DNA of 64,000 nucleotides from Hydractinia symbiolongicarpus (Eukaryota; Cnidaria; Hydrozoa; Anthoathecata; Hydractiniidae): NCBI RefSeq assembly GCF_029227915.1, contig NC_079876.1, forward strand, positions 20,958,001 to 21,022,000, in the 5' to 3' direction. A program made the translations under genes and the position numbers. Each line of letters opens with the position of its first letter. Positions within the stretch are counted from its first letter, which is position 1. Below the pieces are notes generated by a model. The model ran no database searches. It saw only the letters and a program-made list of their open reading frames with translations, and was not told the origin of the DNA. Of this stretch, positions 29,889 to 41,164 are shown piece after piece.

Positions 29889-31275
29889 ATTCTATTGTGT
29901 TACACCAGTTTAATTGTACAAAGCGTCGTCATCATATGTAAGATGGGATACATAAATGACTTACCTTGATGTTCTTCTTACCAAGAAAGTAAAACAGAAT
30001 TCTTACTATATATATACCTCAGGGTAAAGGAAAAACCCTAATGATGGAATGTTGCAGCACGTCAACCAGTGTATTGTCACCAACATGTAGCTAGGAAATT
30101 TTACAAACAAATCTCCAGTGACTTTAAGAGCTAAAAATAATTATCCCAGGAAATAAGTAAATTGTCGAAACTAACTTCTGTATTATACAACATGTTGAAT
30201 GTAGCACTACAGTATAAAACATATATACACCGTTTTGGTTGGTCACTGCCTATTCTGCAAAATGCGTTTGCTCAAATATTATTCAATTGATAACATAATA
30301 AATAAAGGACAAACAAAAATTTTATCACTTAAACCGTAGTCGTAATCATGATTAAGTTTTTGTACCAACATAATTAAGTTGAACATTCCGGTACTTTACA
30401 ATTTCTTTGGACTGGTTAAAAAATTTGGGCTTAAACTAGTTTAATTAATTCCTATCTGACTTATTTCAATCACAAAAATTGCTTTTAATGGTTTTTGTAC
30501 TTATATCTGTGTTAAAAGGGATATGCTGTAAAAACTGCCTTATCGCTGTCCCCGAAAATTCTGAAATTAAATAACTTATGAACTACAATGATAGGTCAAT
30601 GTATATTGGGCTCTCTTTCATTGATCTGGTCTAAAACTATACCATATCAAGTTTTAAGCCATTGTTTTAATTTTTGCACAAGTTATTGGACTTTTACCAT
30701 TACTTTTACCATTAGCGAAAAGTATGCTTTATTATACTACCCACATAAAATTGCCACTTTGACTAATTGGTTAGGAATTATTAATTTTTTTAAGAAATTC
30801 ACAGACTTGTACTAATATCAAAATTCCTGCAGATGATATATCCTAGTGGTAAGCTATTAACATCTGCAGGAAGTTATTATCAGTCTACGTGTGGGCCTAT
30901 TTCGTGAAAATTAAAAATTAGTATAAAAAGGATTTTTCATATAAAGGTTAGATGATGCATGCTTTTATTAGCTATATATTACAAGTGTTTAAGATAACAA
31001 GAATAATTAAGCATTATCTTCTTAACATAAAGCAATTGCAGAACTCTCTAAAAGTTTTTGGTCAACAACAACAACTTTAAAAATAACCCACTCTGCATTG
31101 AAATTTCTAGCTAGCTAGCTAGCTAGCTAAATATGTTCCAATATCTATAGCTACGCAACTGTAATTATATTTTTGACATAAAGACTTGATTTAATGTAAT
31201 AACTTTACGTATCTTTCTTGCACATTTATTGCATCTCATTGCAGCACACATGGTGAGTCACCATACATTGTTGCA

Positions 31276-31355
31276 TGCTTTCGTTTGGTCCGAAAAGCTC
31301 TTGATTGCTTTCATTTGGTCCGAAAAGTGATTGATTGCTTTCGTTTGGTCCGAAA
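31276..31355. repeat. Subterminal tandem repeats, 3 x 30 bp
   Basis: TGCTTTCGTTTGGTCCGAAA occurs at 31276, 31306 and 31336 with one or two substitutions. The same trio is mirrored at 37004-37083. Position inside the terminus suggests transposase-binding repeats; that is inferred. Confidence 0.7.
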
Positions 31356-33180
31356 TTCAAATTACACTGCATCGGTTTCAAAAAAATTCAATGTTTATTG
31401 AAAAATACATGCTGTGTCACATTTTGAATGCCGTAAATATGGGTTAAAGTCGTCAGTTTTTTGTAAACCAATCAGAATACCTTATTTCGGCCGGCAAGAC
31501 AATCACATTGCATGAAAATTCTTCGGACGTCGCTTTTTGCCGTATCCATCAACTCAGTCACACAAGAGAAAGGTCTGTAAAATAAAAGTCAACGGTCGCA
31601 GGGACTGCAGGATCACAGTACCCTATTATTTTTTACGATTCTTGTCAAAATTGTCAGTCGCGTGACGACTCTGACGTACACTGGATCCGCCCCTGTAACA
31701 GCTTTGCATTCTGCTTTTTATATATAAAAATGTTGTCACGCTTTCTAGCCATACATAAATCTTTAAACCAACCAATTTCAAGATTTTGGCCACAGACGTG
31801 GATTTCGAGGGCACATGCTAAGTCTAGCTGTAGGTAGCTAGCTATCGAGCCTAAATTATTGCTATTATTTTTAAGTTTTTAATCAGTTTGGTATAAGAGC
31901 TTTTTATCCTGCACAAAATTGCCCAAAATTATTTATTTTTATGTTAGAGTTTGTGGCTATCTAAATGGCTGGCTATCTAAATTTTTTCGCAGGAATACAC
32001 TTTTGGGAATTTCCAAAATATTTGTATAACTTTTGTGACCCAAAATACTTGAAACCAGCAAAAGCTTATTTTTCATTAACCAGCCATTTTACCTCTTGTG
32101 AGTCCTACATTTTTACCTATACAAAAAAGAGTGTACATGCCTATTGTTCTGAAAATAAAATCAAAACAACTACGACATGCAGAAAGTGGTCTTTATAAAT
32201 AAATTAAATCATGACGAGTGTTCCTAGTTTTTGCGGACAAATTAGAACATGTAAAAACCAATTCCTTATCACTCGAAGATACAGAATTTCTTTACTGGCC
32301 CTTCCAATTTTTCTTGTATAGTGAAATTTACAAAAATCTTCACATAAAAATCCAACAGAATACTCACATCTAGGACGCCATATTTTTACACAAGGAAAGA
32401 ATTTTTTGTTTTTAACAGCGTGACTCACATATGGATCAGGGGGTACATTTGAAATATTGACCAGCTTTATATTTGAATACTGGCTGCAAACATATTGCTG
32501 TTTTAACGCAAGATTATCAAAAAAAATGAAATAATAATGTACAAATGAAAGTTACATTTTTAAAAAAGAAACGAATGCGGTATCGAAGTTGTTTTATTTA
32601 AATCTGACCCCCGCTTTACTTTAAAAAATTAAAACGTTCGATTTCCAGAATAGAGCGTTGTGGTTGATTTCCGGAAAAGAGATGAAGGAAAATCAAAGAG
32701 TCAGGAGGAGAAAAGGGGAGAGGTGGGTGGGAACATGAAGCAGAAAGGCGTTTAAAAAATGTTTGTGGAAAAAATGTTTTATTAAAATTAAAATTTACAT
32801 AAAAAATCTTTTCTCGTTGAAAATTATAACGTTTTTTTTTTGAAGCTGAAAAGGCTCATCCGATATTGTTGGTATGCGCAGTTTAATTTAGAGAATTTCA
32901 ATCTGAAATAGTTTTTCCGTCTTACTAATGACATTTTTCTATAAAAACAAGAATCTGGAATTTATAGGAATTTTTTCAAGGAATTTTTCCATTCCGGGAA
33001 TCCCAAGGACCTCTTCAGTCTTGTTCAAGATAGAAGAGTAGGTCACATTTGGCGCACCTCCATGCACACTTGTGCACATTACGCATAGTTATGAACATGG
33101 CGCATGTATTGATGTTCACAAGTGTGCAGGGGCACTATCCCAAAGGTAGTACCGCACATGCGTAAAAAATGAGGCATGCG

Positions 33181-33251
33181 TTGAGTAGCGATGGAAATTC
33201 CCTACTCAAAAAATTCCGTAACCTTAAACAAGTTTGGATCAAATCTATAAT
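33181..33251 (+). promoter_or_regulatory. Possible Polinton promoter remnant
   Basis: A dyad TTGAGTAG...CTACTCAA (33181-33208) with an internal AATTCCC resembles the dyads before the P1 and P3 polymerase genes. TATAAT follows at 33246, 38 bp downstream, close to the 30-33 bp seen in P1 and P3. Upstream are GCATGCG-type motifs and a 12-bp inverted repeat (TGCACACTTGTG, 33063 and its complement near 33110). No polymerase sequence follows. Confidence 0.3.
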
Positions 33252-33730
33252 GAAACGCCCTTGCAGGCTAAAGGATTTCAGATTCTTGTTTGCGTGTAAT
33301 TTTGTTCCCCATACCTTTCGAGTTCGCCAGTAGCCCGTTTTGTACAGAACTTCTACAATGTTGTTCCGTCATTTCAAACAAGTAGGTGTTCACATTATTA
33401 TCTTGAACTTGCAAAATGTTTCATGTAGAACAGAGGGCCATTAGTTTAAGTAGCCTAAAGCGCTAAAAAACAATAATAAAAAAAACTACCCAAAACTTGC
33501 GCGAAAAAAAATACACGCGAATGTGCTCGTGAGCAAAGAGAACGGGTCAATACACTTATAACAAGGTGGTCGTAATATCTAACCATGACAATGCACAAAC
33601 GATAAAAAGCAGTTATTGACTACAGTTGTTTTATTAACGATTAGAAAATAATGTTTTCGTAAAAATGTCACTGTGGCGGTTTAGTTTATGCAGTTGTATG
33701 TATCAACATGGCGTACAATCAATGTTCTTA

Positions 33731-33829
33731 CGAATTCGACAGCGAATTGTATCTGAGCATGCGCAGTTTTGTTTGTTTTGATTTTGCATCGAACTGCGCA
33801 TGCTCAGATACAATTCGCCGTCGAATTCG
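33731..33829. repeat. Long hairpin, 38-bp arms
   Basis: Arms 33731-33768 and 33792-33829 (starting CGAATTCGAC) are complementary with one mismatch, around a 23-nt loop. Probably a fold-back MITE or its core; no flanking duplication found. Confidence 0.8.
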
Positions 33830-33929
33830 CTGCTCAATTCGCTTCGTGAAAATCCCCCTTAAGTGTTTTTATAATACGATGGTATTTAAATTATGCCGGT
33901 CGGAGTTATATATTAAACAGACCCCAGAA

Positions 33930-33986
33930 ACGCATATATGCGTTTTGGAAAACGTCTTTGAATTCCCCACAGACGCATATATGCGT
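33930..33986. repeat. Twin palindromes ACGCATATATGCGT
   Basis: The perfect 14-bp palindrome occurs at 33930-33943 and again at 33973-33986, with flanks making a larger inverted repeat. Nature unknown. Confidence 0.7.
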
Positions 33987-35058
33987 TTCATGCTAGTGCT
34001 TGTGTTTGTGCTCATAACTAAAAAACTAGTGATCGCTAGAAAATAAAATTTGTACAAAAATAATCACAAAAAAGGTATTGTTAAATTTCTGATATATTTA
34101 GTAAAGGTTCGTGGTGACAAACTACGAGAAATGTTGAAAAAACTATTACTAAAAATATAGCAGAAAGTTTATTTTACCTATAGAAATTATGTTATTTAGT
34201 TTTTGTTTCAACTATGTCGCTTTAATTTTCTTGTACTCCATCTTAGCGCATTGCGTATCATGACTTTAGAAAGAAATTATTTACCTTTTAAAATCCTTGT
34301 TTCCATCAACATAAGTAAATATAAATTAATAAATGTTATGAAATATTAATATTTCAGTGTGATTTTTTATGTTTGAAAACCAAGTTCCAGTTAGAAATAA
34401 CAATTTTTCTTTCTACCACATCCTTCGCAAAGTTCCACTAGCTATCAAGGCTTCCTTCTTGTTCGTTTAGCTACCGCATTTTTTTTATTGCACAACCCTA
34501 ACCATTACTTTATGGAGATAATACAAAATCTCCGATATGCTTATTGTTTCTTCTCTTAAAGTTAATATTTAACCATGTTATCTCTCATATATTATGCTTA
34601 GTTTATAAACACCACAACGGAGTGTAAAACATTTGAAATTGCTTGCACATGGGTTGTGTTTAATAATTAATATTTAGCTCTTTCTCGCGCAACTTTGATC
34701 TATTCAATAATTTACACAAAGAATTTCGCTAAGCTATTGAAATAAATATTACTAAATTCATAAAACGAATGTACATATTCCTGTTTTTCTTTACCACTTC
34801 GATCCCAGGCCACTTCTTTTTATAGTATACTAACTATGAGGATTAAATAGGTTGGGTTTTAAATTAGTTTTCATTCCATTTTTTCTTTCGTCACTTATTT
34901 TTATTGTTCTTTTACGACCCTTTCTGCTACCGAATTACCTAAATAAAATTTTTTCCTTCCATATCCCTATCTCGACTTTAGACAAGTCAGTAGTAATACA
35001 TTTATCAAAACAGCATTTTTTATTTTATTTCTTTCTTTCTTTATTATACGTATTCCAA

Positions 35059-36655
35059 ATGGAAAAAAATTATCTCGAAACTATGTTCGCTGATTCTTCT
35101 GATGAGGATGAAGCTTTCCATGGATTTGACGCAGGAGGATACGGAAGCGATATTTCTGAAACGTTTTCTGAAGAAGGGTCTGACGTAGAAGAGGATGATG
35201 ATGAGCGAATCGATGCTGAGGGAAATGGCGAGGCTGACGATGAGTGGAACAGCGTATGCAAAGAATACACCAGCTTTGTAGAGTTTTGTGGACCGACCCC
35301 GGGTGCAACATTTGAGTTACAAAATGAACACAACGAACTTGATTTCCTAAACAAAATTTTCGTACCAGAAATACACGAATTAATTGCAAGGGACACCAAC
35401 AGATATGTTCTTTGGAAACGGCACCCACCACACGTAGAAGATAAAAATTGGGAACCCACTACATCCGACGAAATCAAACAATATTTTGGGATTCGCGTCG
35501 CAATGAGCATCATCGATTTGCCTCAAACAAAAATGTACTGGAGCACTGACGAGATGTTTGGTAATCTTAGTATTCCAAATATCATGCCAAGAAACCGACT
35601 TGACAAGTTATCTGAATACCTTCATGCAGCTAATAACTTCGAACTCGATGGCGCCACACGAGGAGATCGAGTGTTTCACGTGAAAACAGTTTAAGACATC
35701 GTTAACAATAGGTATCGTAAATTATACAATCCACATAGAGAATTTGCGATCGACGAAGCCATGATAAAATTCCGGGGTCGATCGTCACTAAAACAATATA
35801 TGCCAGCCAAACCAACAAAATATGACATAAAGGCCTGAGTACGAGCAGACTCGACAAATGGTTATGTTAGTAACTTTGATGTATATCAAGGGGAAAAACA
35901 AAATGTAGTTGAGGTTGGTTTAGGGGCTAACGTGGTTTACCGTTTAACAAAGTGGTTAAATAGACTTGGTTACCATGGATACACGGAAAATTACTTCACC
36001 AGCGTCGCAGGGTACGTGGAGCGAAGTAGCAGTGGCGTTTATATGTGTGGAAAAATTAAAGCTCGTGGTCTTCCTTCAGAAATGAAGCAAAATAACGTTT
36101 GCAAAGATGCTGGAGAATGTAAAACCTGGCAGAAGGGTTCAACCAATCTCGTAGCAGCAGTATGACGGGGAAAAAAACAAGAAAGCCAGTTCGTACGATT
36201 TCTAAGAATTTGAACCCTTCTGCACCACCGGGTGTGATTTTACGGAGACAAAAAGATGGCAGCCGAAGAGAAATTACCTGTCCTATACAGATCGTTGAAC
36301 ACAACAAATACATGAATACTGTGGATAGAGCCGACCAAATGCGAACCGAATATCCGACAGCACGAAAAAGTAATCGTTGGTGGTTGTATTTGTTGTGGTT
36401 TCTGTACGATCTGTCGATCTCCAACGGATTTATTTTGATGAATGAGTCAAGCTCGAAAAAACTGCGGAACACTGGCCGAGAAAAGAAAGAAAAAGAAGGC
36501 GATGTCTAAATTGTAAATTTTTCCAAAATGACAAAAGAACTGATGGCAACATAGTTTGCGCTGGTTGTCCTGCCTTCACAAAAGGGGGTCGTATTTTTTG
36601 CAAACAAACTTATGTCTGGATTGTTTTCAGGAATATCATAAAAATATTTCTAGTA
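35059..36655 (+). pseudogene. piggyBac transposase, broken
   Basis: ATG 35059 (MEKNYLETMFADSSDEDEAF) starts an acidic N-terminus, then the DDE_Tnp_1_7-type domain: KQYFGIRVAMSIIDLPQ, MPRNRLDKLSEYLHA. After a stop at 35692 come FAIDEAMIKFRGR, GYVSNFDVYQG, then ENYFTSVAGYV (first and third frames shifted), then MNTVDRADQMRTEY and WWLYLLWFLYD. The end has a cysteine-rich finger (RCLNCK, CAGCPAF, FCK) typical of piggyBac. There are at least two stops and two frameshifts. It runs directly into the terminus of the right hAT-like arm. No TTAA-flanked ends were identified. Confidence 0.85.
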
Positions 36656-37003
36656 TCAGGGGCGGATCCAGTGTGCGTCAGCGCCGTCACGCGACTGACA
36701 TAATTTTTACTAAGAATCGTAAAAAATAATAGGGTACTGTGATCCTGCAGTCCCTGCGACCGTTGACCTTTATTTTACGGACCTTTCTCTTGCGTGACTG
36801 AGTTGATGGATACGGCAAAAAGCGACTGACGTCCGAAGAATTTTCATGCAATGTGATTGTCTTGCCGGCCGAAATAAGGTATTCTGATTGGTTTACAAAA
36901 AACTGACGACTTTGACCCATATTTACGGCATTCAAAATGTGACACAGCATGTATTTTTCAATAATCATTGAATTTTTTTGTAACCGATGCAGTGTAATTT
37001 GAA

Positions 37004-37083
37004 TTTCGGACCAAACGAAAGCAATCAATCACTTTTCGGACCAAATGAAAGCAATCAAGAACTTTTCGGACCAAACGAAGGCA
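37004..37083. repeat. Subterminal tandem repeats of right arm
   Basis: Complement of the three 30-bp repeats at 31276-31355: TTTCGGACCAAACGAAAGCA at 37004, 37032 and 37062 with minor changes. Confidence 0.7.
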
Positions 37084-38160
37084 TGCAACAATGTGTGGTG
37101 ACTCACCATGTGTGCTGCAATGAGATGCAATAAATGTGCAAAAAAGATACGTAAAGTTATTACATTAAATCAAGTCTTTATGTCAAAAATATAATTACAG
37201 TTGCGTAGCTATAGATATTGGAACATATTTAGCTAGCTAGCTAGCTAGCTAGAAATTTTAATGCAGAGTGGGTTATTTTTAAAGTTGTTGTTGTTGACCA
37301 AAAACTTTTAGAGAGTTCTGCAATTGCTTTATGGTAAGAAGATAATACTTTATTATTCTTGTTATCTTAAACACTTGTAATATATAGCTAATAAAAGCAT
37401 GCATCATCTAACTTTTATATGAAAAATCCTTTTTATACTAATTTTTAATTTTCACGAAATAGGCCCACACGTAGAGTGATAATAACTCCTTGCAGATGTT
37501 AATAGCTTACCACTAGGATATATCATCTGGAGGAATTTTGATATTAGTACAAGTCTGTGAATTTTTTAAAAAAATTAATAATTCCTAACCAATTAGTCAA
37601 AGTGGCAATTTTATGTGGGTAGTATAAAAAAGCATACTTTTCGCTAATGGTAAAAGTCCAATAACTTGTGCAAAAATTAAAACAATGGCTTAAAACTTGA
37701 TATGGTATAGTTTTAGACCAGATCAATGAAAGAGAGCCCAATATACATTGACCTATCATTGTAGTTCATAAGCTTTTTAATTTCAAAATTTTCGGGGACA
37801 CCGATAAGGCATTTTTTACAGCATATCTGTTTTAACACAGATACAAACACAAAAACCATTAAAAGCAATTTTTGTGATTGAAATAAGTCAGATAAGGAAT
37901 TGATAAAACTAGTTTAAGCCCAAATTTTTTAACCAGTCCAAAGAAATTGTAAAGTACCGGAATATTCAACTTAATTATGTTGGTACAAAAGCTTAATCAT
38001 GATTACGACTACGGTTTAAGTGATAAATTTTTGTTTGTCCTTTATTTATTATGTTATCAATTGAATAATATTTGAGCAAACGCATTTTGCAGAATAGGCA
38101 GTGACCAACCAAAAGGGTGCATATATGTTTTATTCTGTAGTGCTACACCCAACATGTTGT

Positions 38161-38522
38161 TTGTGGCGCCGTAGATTAGTGGTTATAGCTCTCGTACTCA
38201 GTGCGGGAGACCGGGGTTCGATTCCTCTTGACGGCGATTCAACATGGGCGAGTGAATGTTACCATAGCCCCGGGTTAACCCAAGCCATGTGAGGGAAATT
38301 GGGAAGATGGCACACTGTGTGGGCCGTTGGATGTTGCCGGGAGTTGTCTAATAGAGCGCGGGCTCTAATTGGGTCTGCGTAGCTCAAAATGAGCATTAAA
38401 TACTCTAGGACTCTCCATCTACGCCATGGACCCCCCTGGAAATAATAGACAGGGTATATCCCTTGATATTTGTGAGGCTAGCCATGTAAAATATGCACAT
38501 CTATCTATCTATCTATCTATCT
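38161..38522 (+). mobile_element. tRNA-derived SINE
   Basis: 362 bp flanked by the 7-bp duplication ATGTTGT (38154-38160, 38523-38529). The head (about 38166-38237) is tRNA-like, with an A box (TAGATTAGTGG), a perfect B box (GGTTCGATTCC) and CGCCGT/ACGGCG ends. A central body follows, with AGCATTAAATAC, and a (CTAT)n tail. It is absent from the left hAT-like arm at the matching position, which gives a clean empty site. Transcribed by RNA polymerase III in the family. Confidence 0.85.
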
Positions 38523-38827
38523 ATGTTGTATAATACAGAAGTTAGTTTCGACAATTTACTTATTTCCTGGGATAATTATTTTTAGCTCTTAAAGTCACTG
38601 GAGATTTGTTTGTAAAATTTCCTAGCTACATGTTGGTGACAATACACTGGTTGACGTGCTGCAACATTCCATCATTAGGGTTTTTCCTTTACCCTGAGGT
38701 ATATATATAGTAAGAATTCTGTTTTACTTTCTTGGTAAGAAGAACATCAAGGTAAGTCATTTATGTATCCCATCTTACATATGATGACGACGCTTTGTAC
38801 AATTAAACTGGTGTAACACAATAGAAT

Positions 38828-39073
38828 TTGTTAGGAATGAAGCTGTTTTTACTTGAAAAAGATTACGCTGTGTCTCCAGACTGTACATCAAAAACCAAAA
38901 ACCAAATTTCTTATTTTCTTAACTGTGGTGAAAAGTGCAAAGTTGAACCTGTATTTACATTACTAAATGCTAAAAATACTTATGCTCAAGCTCATATTCT
39001 GTTTTGTCTGCAAGGTGTTGATGAAGGATGTGATGATAATTTTAAAGCCAACCTTTTTTGTAATTCTAGTTAA
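38828..39073 (+). CDS. 81-codon cysteine-containing frame, right-arm copy
   Basis: Identical in nucleotide sequence to 29643-29888 on the other arm. A GTAAGT donor-like site lies upstream near 38752 and an acceptor-like ACACAATAG just before the frame. See the left-arm entry. Function unknown. Confidence 0.3.
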   Translation: MLGMKLFLLEKDYAVSPDCTSKTKNQISYFLNCGEKCKVEPVFTLLNAKNTYAQAHILFCLQGVDEGCDDNFKANLFCNSS

Positions 39074-39533
39074 AACAATTCAGCTTCCCCTAGTTAAGCC
39101 TAATTTAGCATATAGCAGACTGTCCATGTCTGGAATAGCTAACATTACGTTATTAGCCATTTCCTAGACATGCTGACGAGCCCTGATATTGGGCGAAACA
39201 GTCTTAAAATATTTGAATTTAAGCTATTGTTTTTAATTTTCATACACTTTTTTGAAACCCTTTAAAAGATGGTTTGTTATTTTCTTGTCCATTCAAAACT
39301 TTAGAGCAAAAAACGGCTCTAACAAAGCTAATAATTTGGACATTATTTAGGCCTTTTTTAATGCATAGAGGCTTAAAATAGCGAAAGTTTCCGGGCTTGT
39401 GCCCCGGACCTGCCATGGGGGGCTTACAGCGCCCCCATGACCTCCAGCTGTTTTGGGCGCAGAAAATTGCTGCGCTTTTTTTTACTTCGCAAAAAATGTG
39501 ACTGACATGTTAAAAATGTTGGATCCGCCCCTG

Positions 39534-39959
39534 TGTTAGAAAAGAAAAAGGTCAAGAAAGGTCTACAAACTTTCAAAATGGCCACCTTTACATTGGATCG
39601 TCCACCAAGCATGCCCTCATCGTTAAAACTTGTACTCAAAAAAATAATACAAAGGATAATCATGACAACTTCGTAACAACGGCGTGAGTGATAGCAAGTG
39701 TGTTAAACGCTGAAAGGATTGGAAAAAATCTCGCTCAAAACAAAACGCAGCCGAAACTAGAAAATTGGGTACCTCAATTAATTAATTAATCTACGCTAAA
39801 AGAAAGCACGCGTACCACCGAAAAATCGGTAACATTTATTAACCACTAATAATACCAGCGCGGTCTATCATTGTGAAGTAATAGCCACAAGTACATCAGA
39901 TCATAACATAACATTATGTGTCCGTGAGATAAATCACCAGAAATTTAATCCCAAAACTG
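39534..39959. other. Spacer right of the hAT-like arm
   Basis: No gene recognised. It contains a short AATTAATTAATTAATC run near 39776-39791. Confidence 0.4.
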
Positions 39960-40803
39960 TAAAATGAAAAACTACGATCTTAAAAAATTATTTGAAAATC
40001 TTTCAAATCATGACCTTAGTGCGCTTTATTAGCATAACAGATGTAAAGAAGACCTGGTTATGTCTTAAGAACATTCTTATTGTGACATTAAACCGGCATG
40101 CACCAGTTGTTACAAAACGTATTAGAGGACAGGCATGTCCCTGGTTAACCGAAAATACGAAAGAAATTATGAACAGACTAGATTAGGTACTTCGAAAAGC
40201 CAGGAAAACAAAGGCGCGAGAGGACTGGGACTTATACAAAAAAATTTAAGAAACCAGTGCAACATTCCATCCGTAAACAAAAAGGCAATCACGACAGAAA
40301 CCTTCTTTCAGAATCTAGTCGAAACCTAATATTTTTCTGGACAATTATTAAATCGATCGTTCCTGGCTTTCCTGGGAAGGCAACAAGACAAGTGCTTCAG
40401 TACCATTCTTAGAGACAGGTGAAAATAACACCGTACTACTATGTCGCTATTGTTTAACAATAGCAGGGAATCTGAAAACAACATTCTTTGAATTTAAAAA
40501 TTTTAAATGGAAAAAAACAAAAATCCGAAAGTTTTTCCGTCCGAAAATTTTCGTTTCTAATGTAATAAAACAACATTCTATCAAGTTTGTGAGAAAATGT
40601 ATTGATGGAGAAATATGTGACCGGTTTAAAAATTATTTCGACTTTAATTGTCATGAGAAGAGAACACGAATTAACTTTCATCTTCTGAAAGTACCCAAGG
40701 TGAGACTTGAGTGTACTAAGAAAGGTTTTCTTTTTACGGAAGTTAAGCTTTTTAACTCCCTTCCAATAGAAATTAGAAACACTCAGCCAATTTGTGTAAT
40801 CTA
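39960..40803 (+). pseudogene. LINE pol remnant with internal deletion
   Basis: Broken frames near 40060-40250 give NRHAPVVTKRIRGQACPWLT and RKARKTKAREDWDLYKK, the linker between endonuclease and RT of CR1/jockey-like LINEs. The later frame (40480-40803) gives FDFNCHEKRTRINFHLLKVP and LFNSLPIEIRNT, the usual C-terminal end. The RT core is missing. Confidence 0.6.
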
Positions 40804-41018
40804 GTAAAACAACACATTTTTAATTTTAAATGTGTATAACTTTTTCTACTTTTAAATAAATTTAGTGATTTTTTTGGGCCGCCGACGATATAATCATGCA
40901 CTGCGAGTAGATATCTTTGACAGTCATCTGACCTGTTGTTTTATCTGTTAATACTTTTTTTTAACAGGGCCTCTATTTATAGCAATATTTTTATGTTGGC
41001 GGAAACACCCTGTAGAAA

Positions 41019-41131
41019 TATTATTAATAATAATAATAATAATTATAATAATAATTATAATTATAATTATAATTATAATTATAATTATAATAATAATAAT
41101 TATAATTATAATAATAATAATAATAATAATA
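41019..41131. repeat. AAT/ATTATA microsatellite
   Basis: About 113 bp of alternating AAT and ATTATA units. It produces a spurious N/Y-rich frame. Confidence 0.9.
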
Positions 41132-41164
41132 TTTTATTTACCCCTTAAGTTATATAGACGAAAC

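Larger units (their letters stand above)
29183..31695. mobile_element. hAT-like DNA transposon, left arm of giant inverted repeat
   Basis: 2,513 bp bounded by CAGGGGCGGATCCA (29183) and its complement (ending 31695). This is a near-complete inverted copy of 36657-39533. The end sequence is of the kind seen in hAT-superfamily elements. No 8-bp target duplication is visible (flanks GGGATACT and TAACAGCT). It has no transposase frame; its contents are an 81-codon frame, GC-rich subterminal sequence, an AGCT repeat near 31107-31128 and three 30-bp subterminal repeats. Confidence 0.75.
31696..35058. other. Spacer between the hAT-like arms, left part
   Basis: Apart from the hairpin, twin palindromes and promoter-like remnant listed separately, I see no gene here. 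Frames are short and A/T-rich; a short purine-rich block with GGAGGAGAAAAGGGGAGAGG lies near 32703. Confidence 0.4.
36657..39533. mobile_element. hAT-like DNA transposon, right arm of giant inverted repeat
   Basis: Same element as 29183-31695 in opposite orientation, with the same 14-bp terminal repeats. It is 2,877 bp because of a 362-bp SINE plus 7-bp duplication. Its outer third (right of the SINE) looks identical to the left arm, while the inner two thirds differ by several percent. No target duplication seen (flanks TCTAGTAT and TGTTAGAA). Confidence 0.75.

Noticed and set aside
30588-30815. 75-residue frame in the left hAT-like arm
   Set aside because: The other arm has an insertion/deletion and changes in it; no codon-level conservation and hydrophobic A/T-driven composition.
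34852-35058. Upstream extension of the piggyBac frame
   Set aside because: T-rich hydrophobic sequence ahead of a typical acidic transposase start at 35059; judged to be leader.
38101-38292. 63-residue frame
   Set aside because: Crosses the boundary of the SINE insertion and covers its tRNA-like head.
40936-41148. Asn/Tyr-rich 70-residue frame
   Set aside because: Produced by the AAT/ATTATA microsatellite at 41019-41131.
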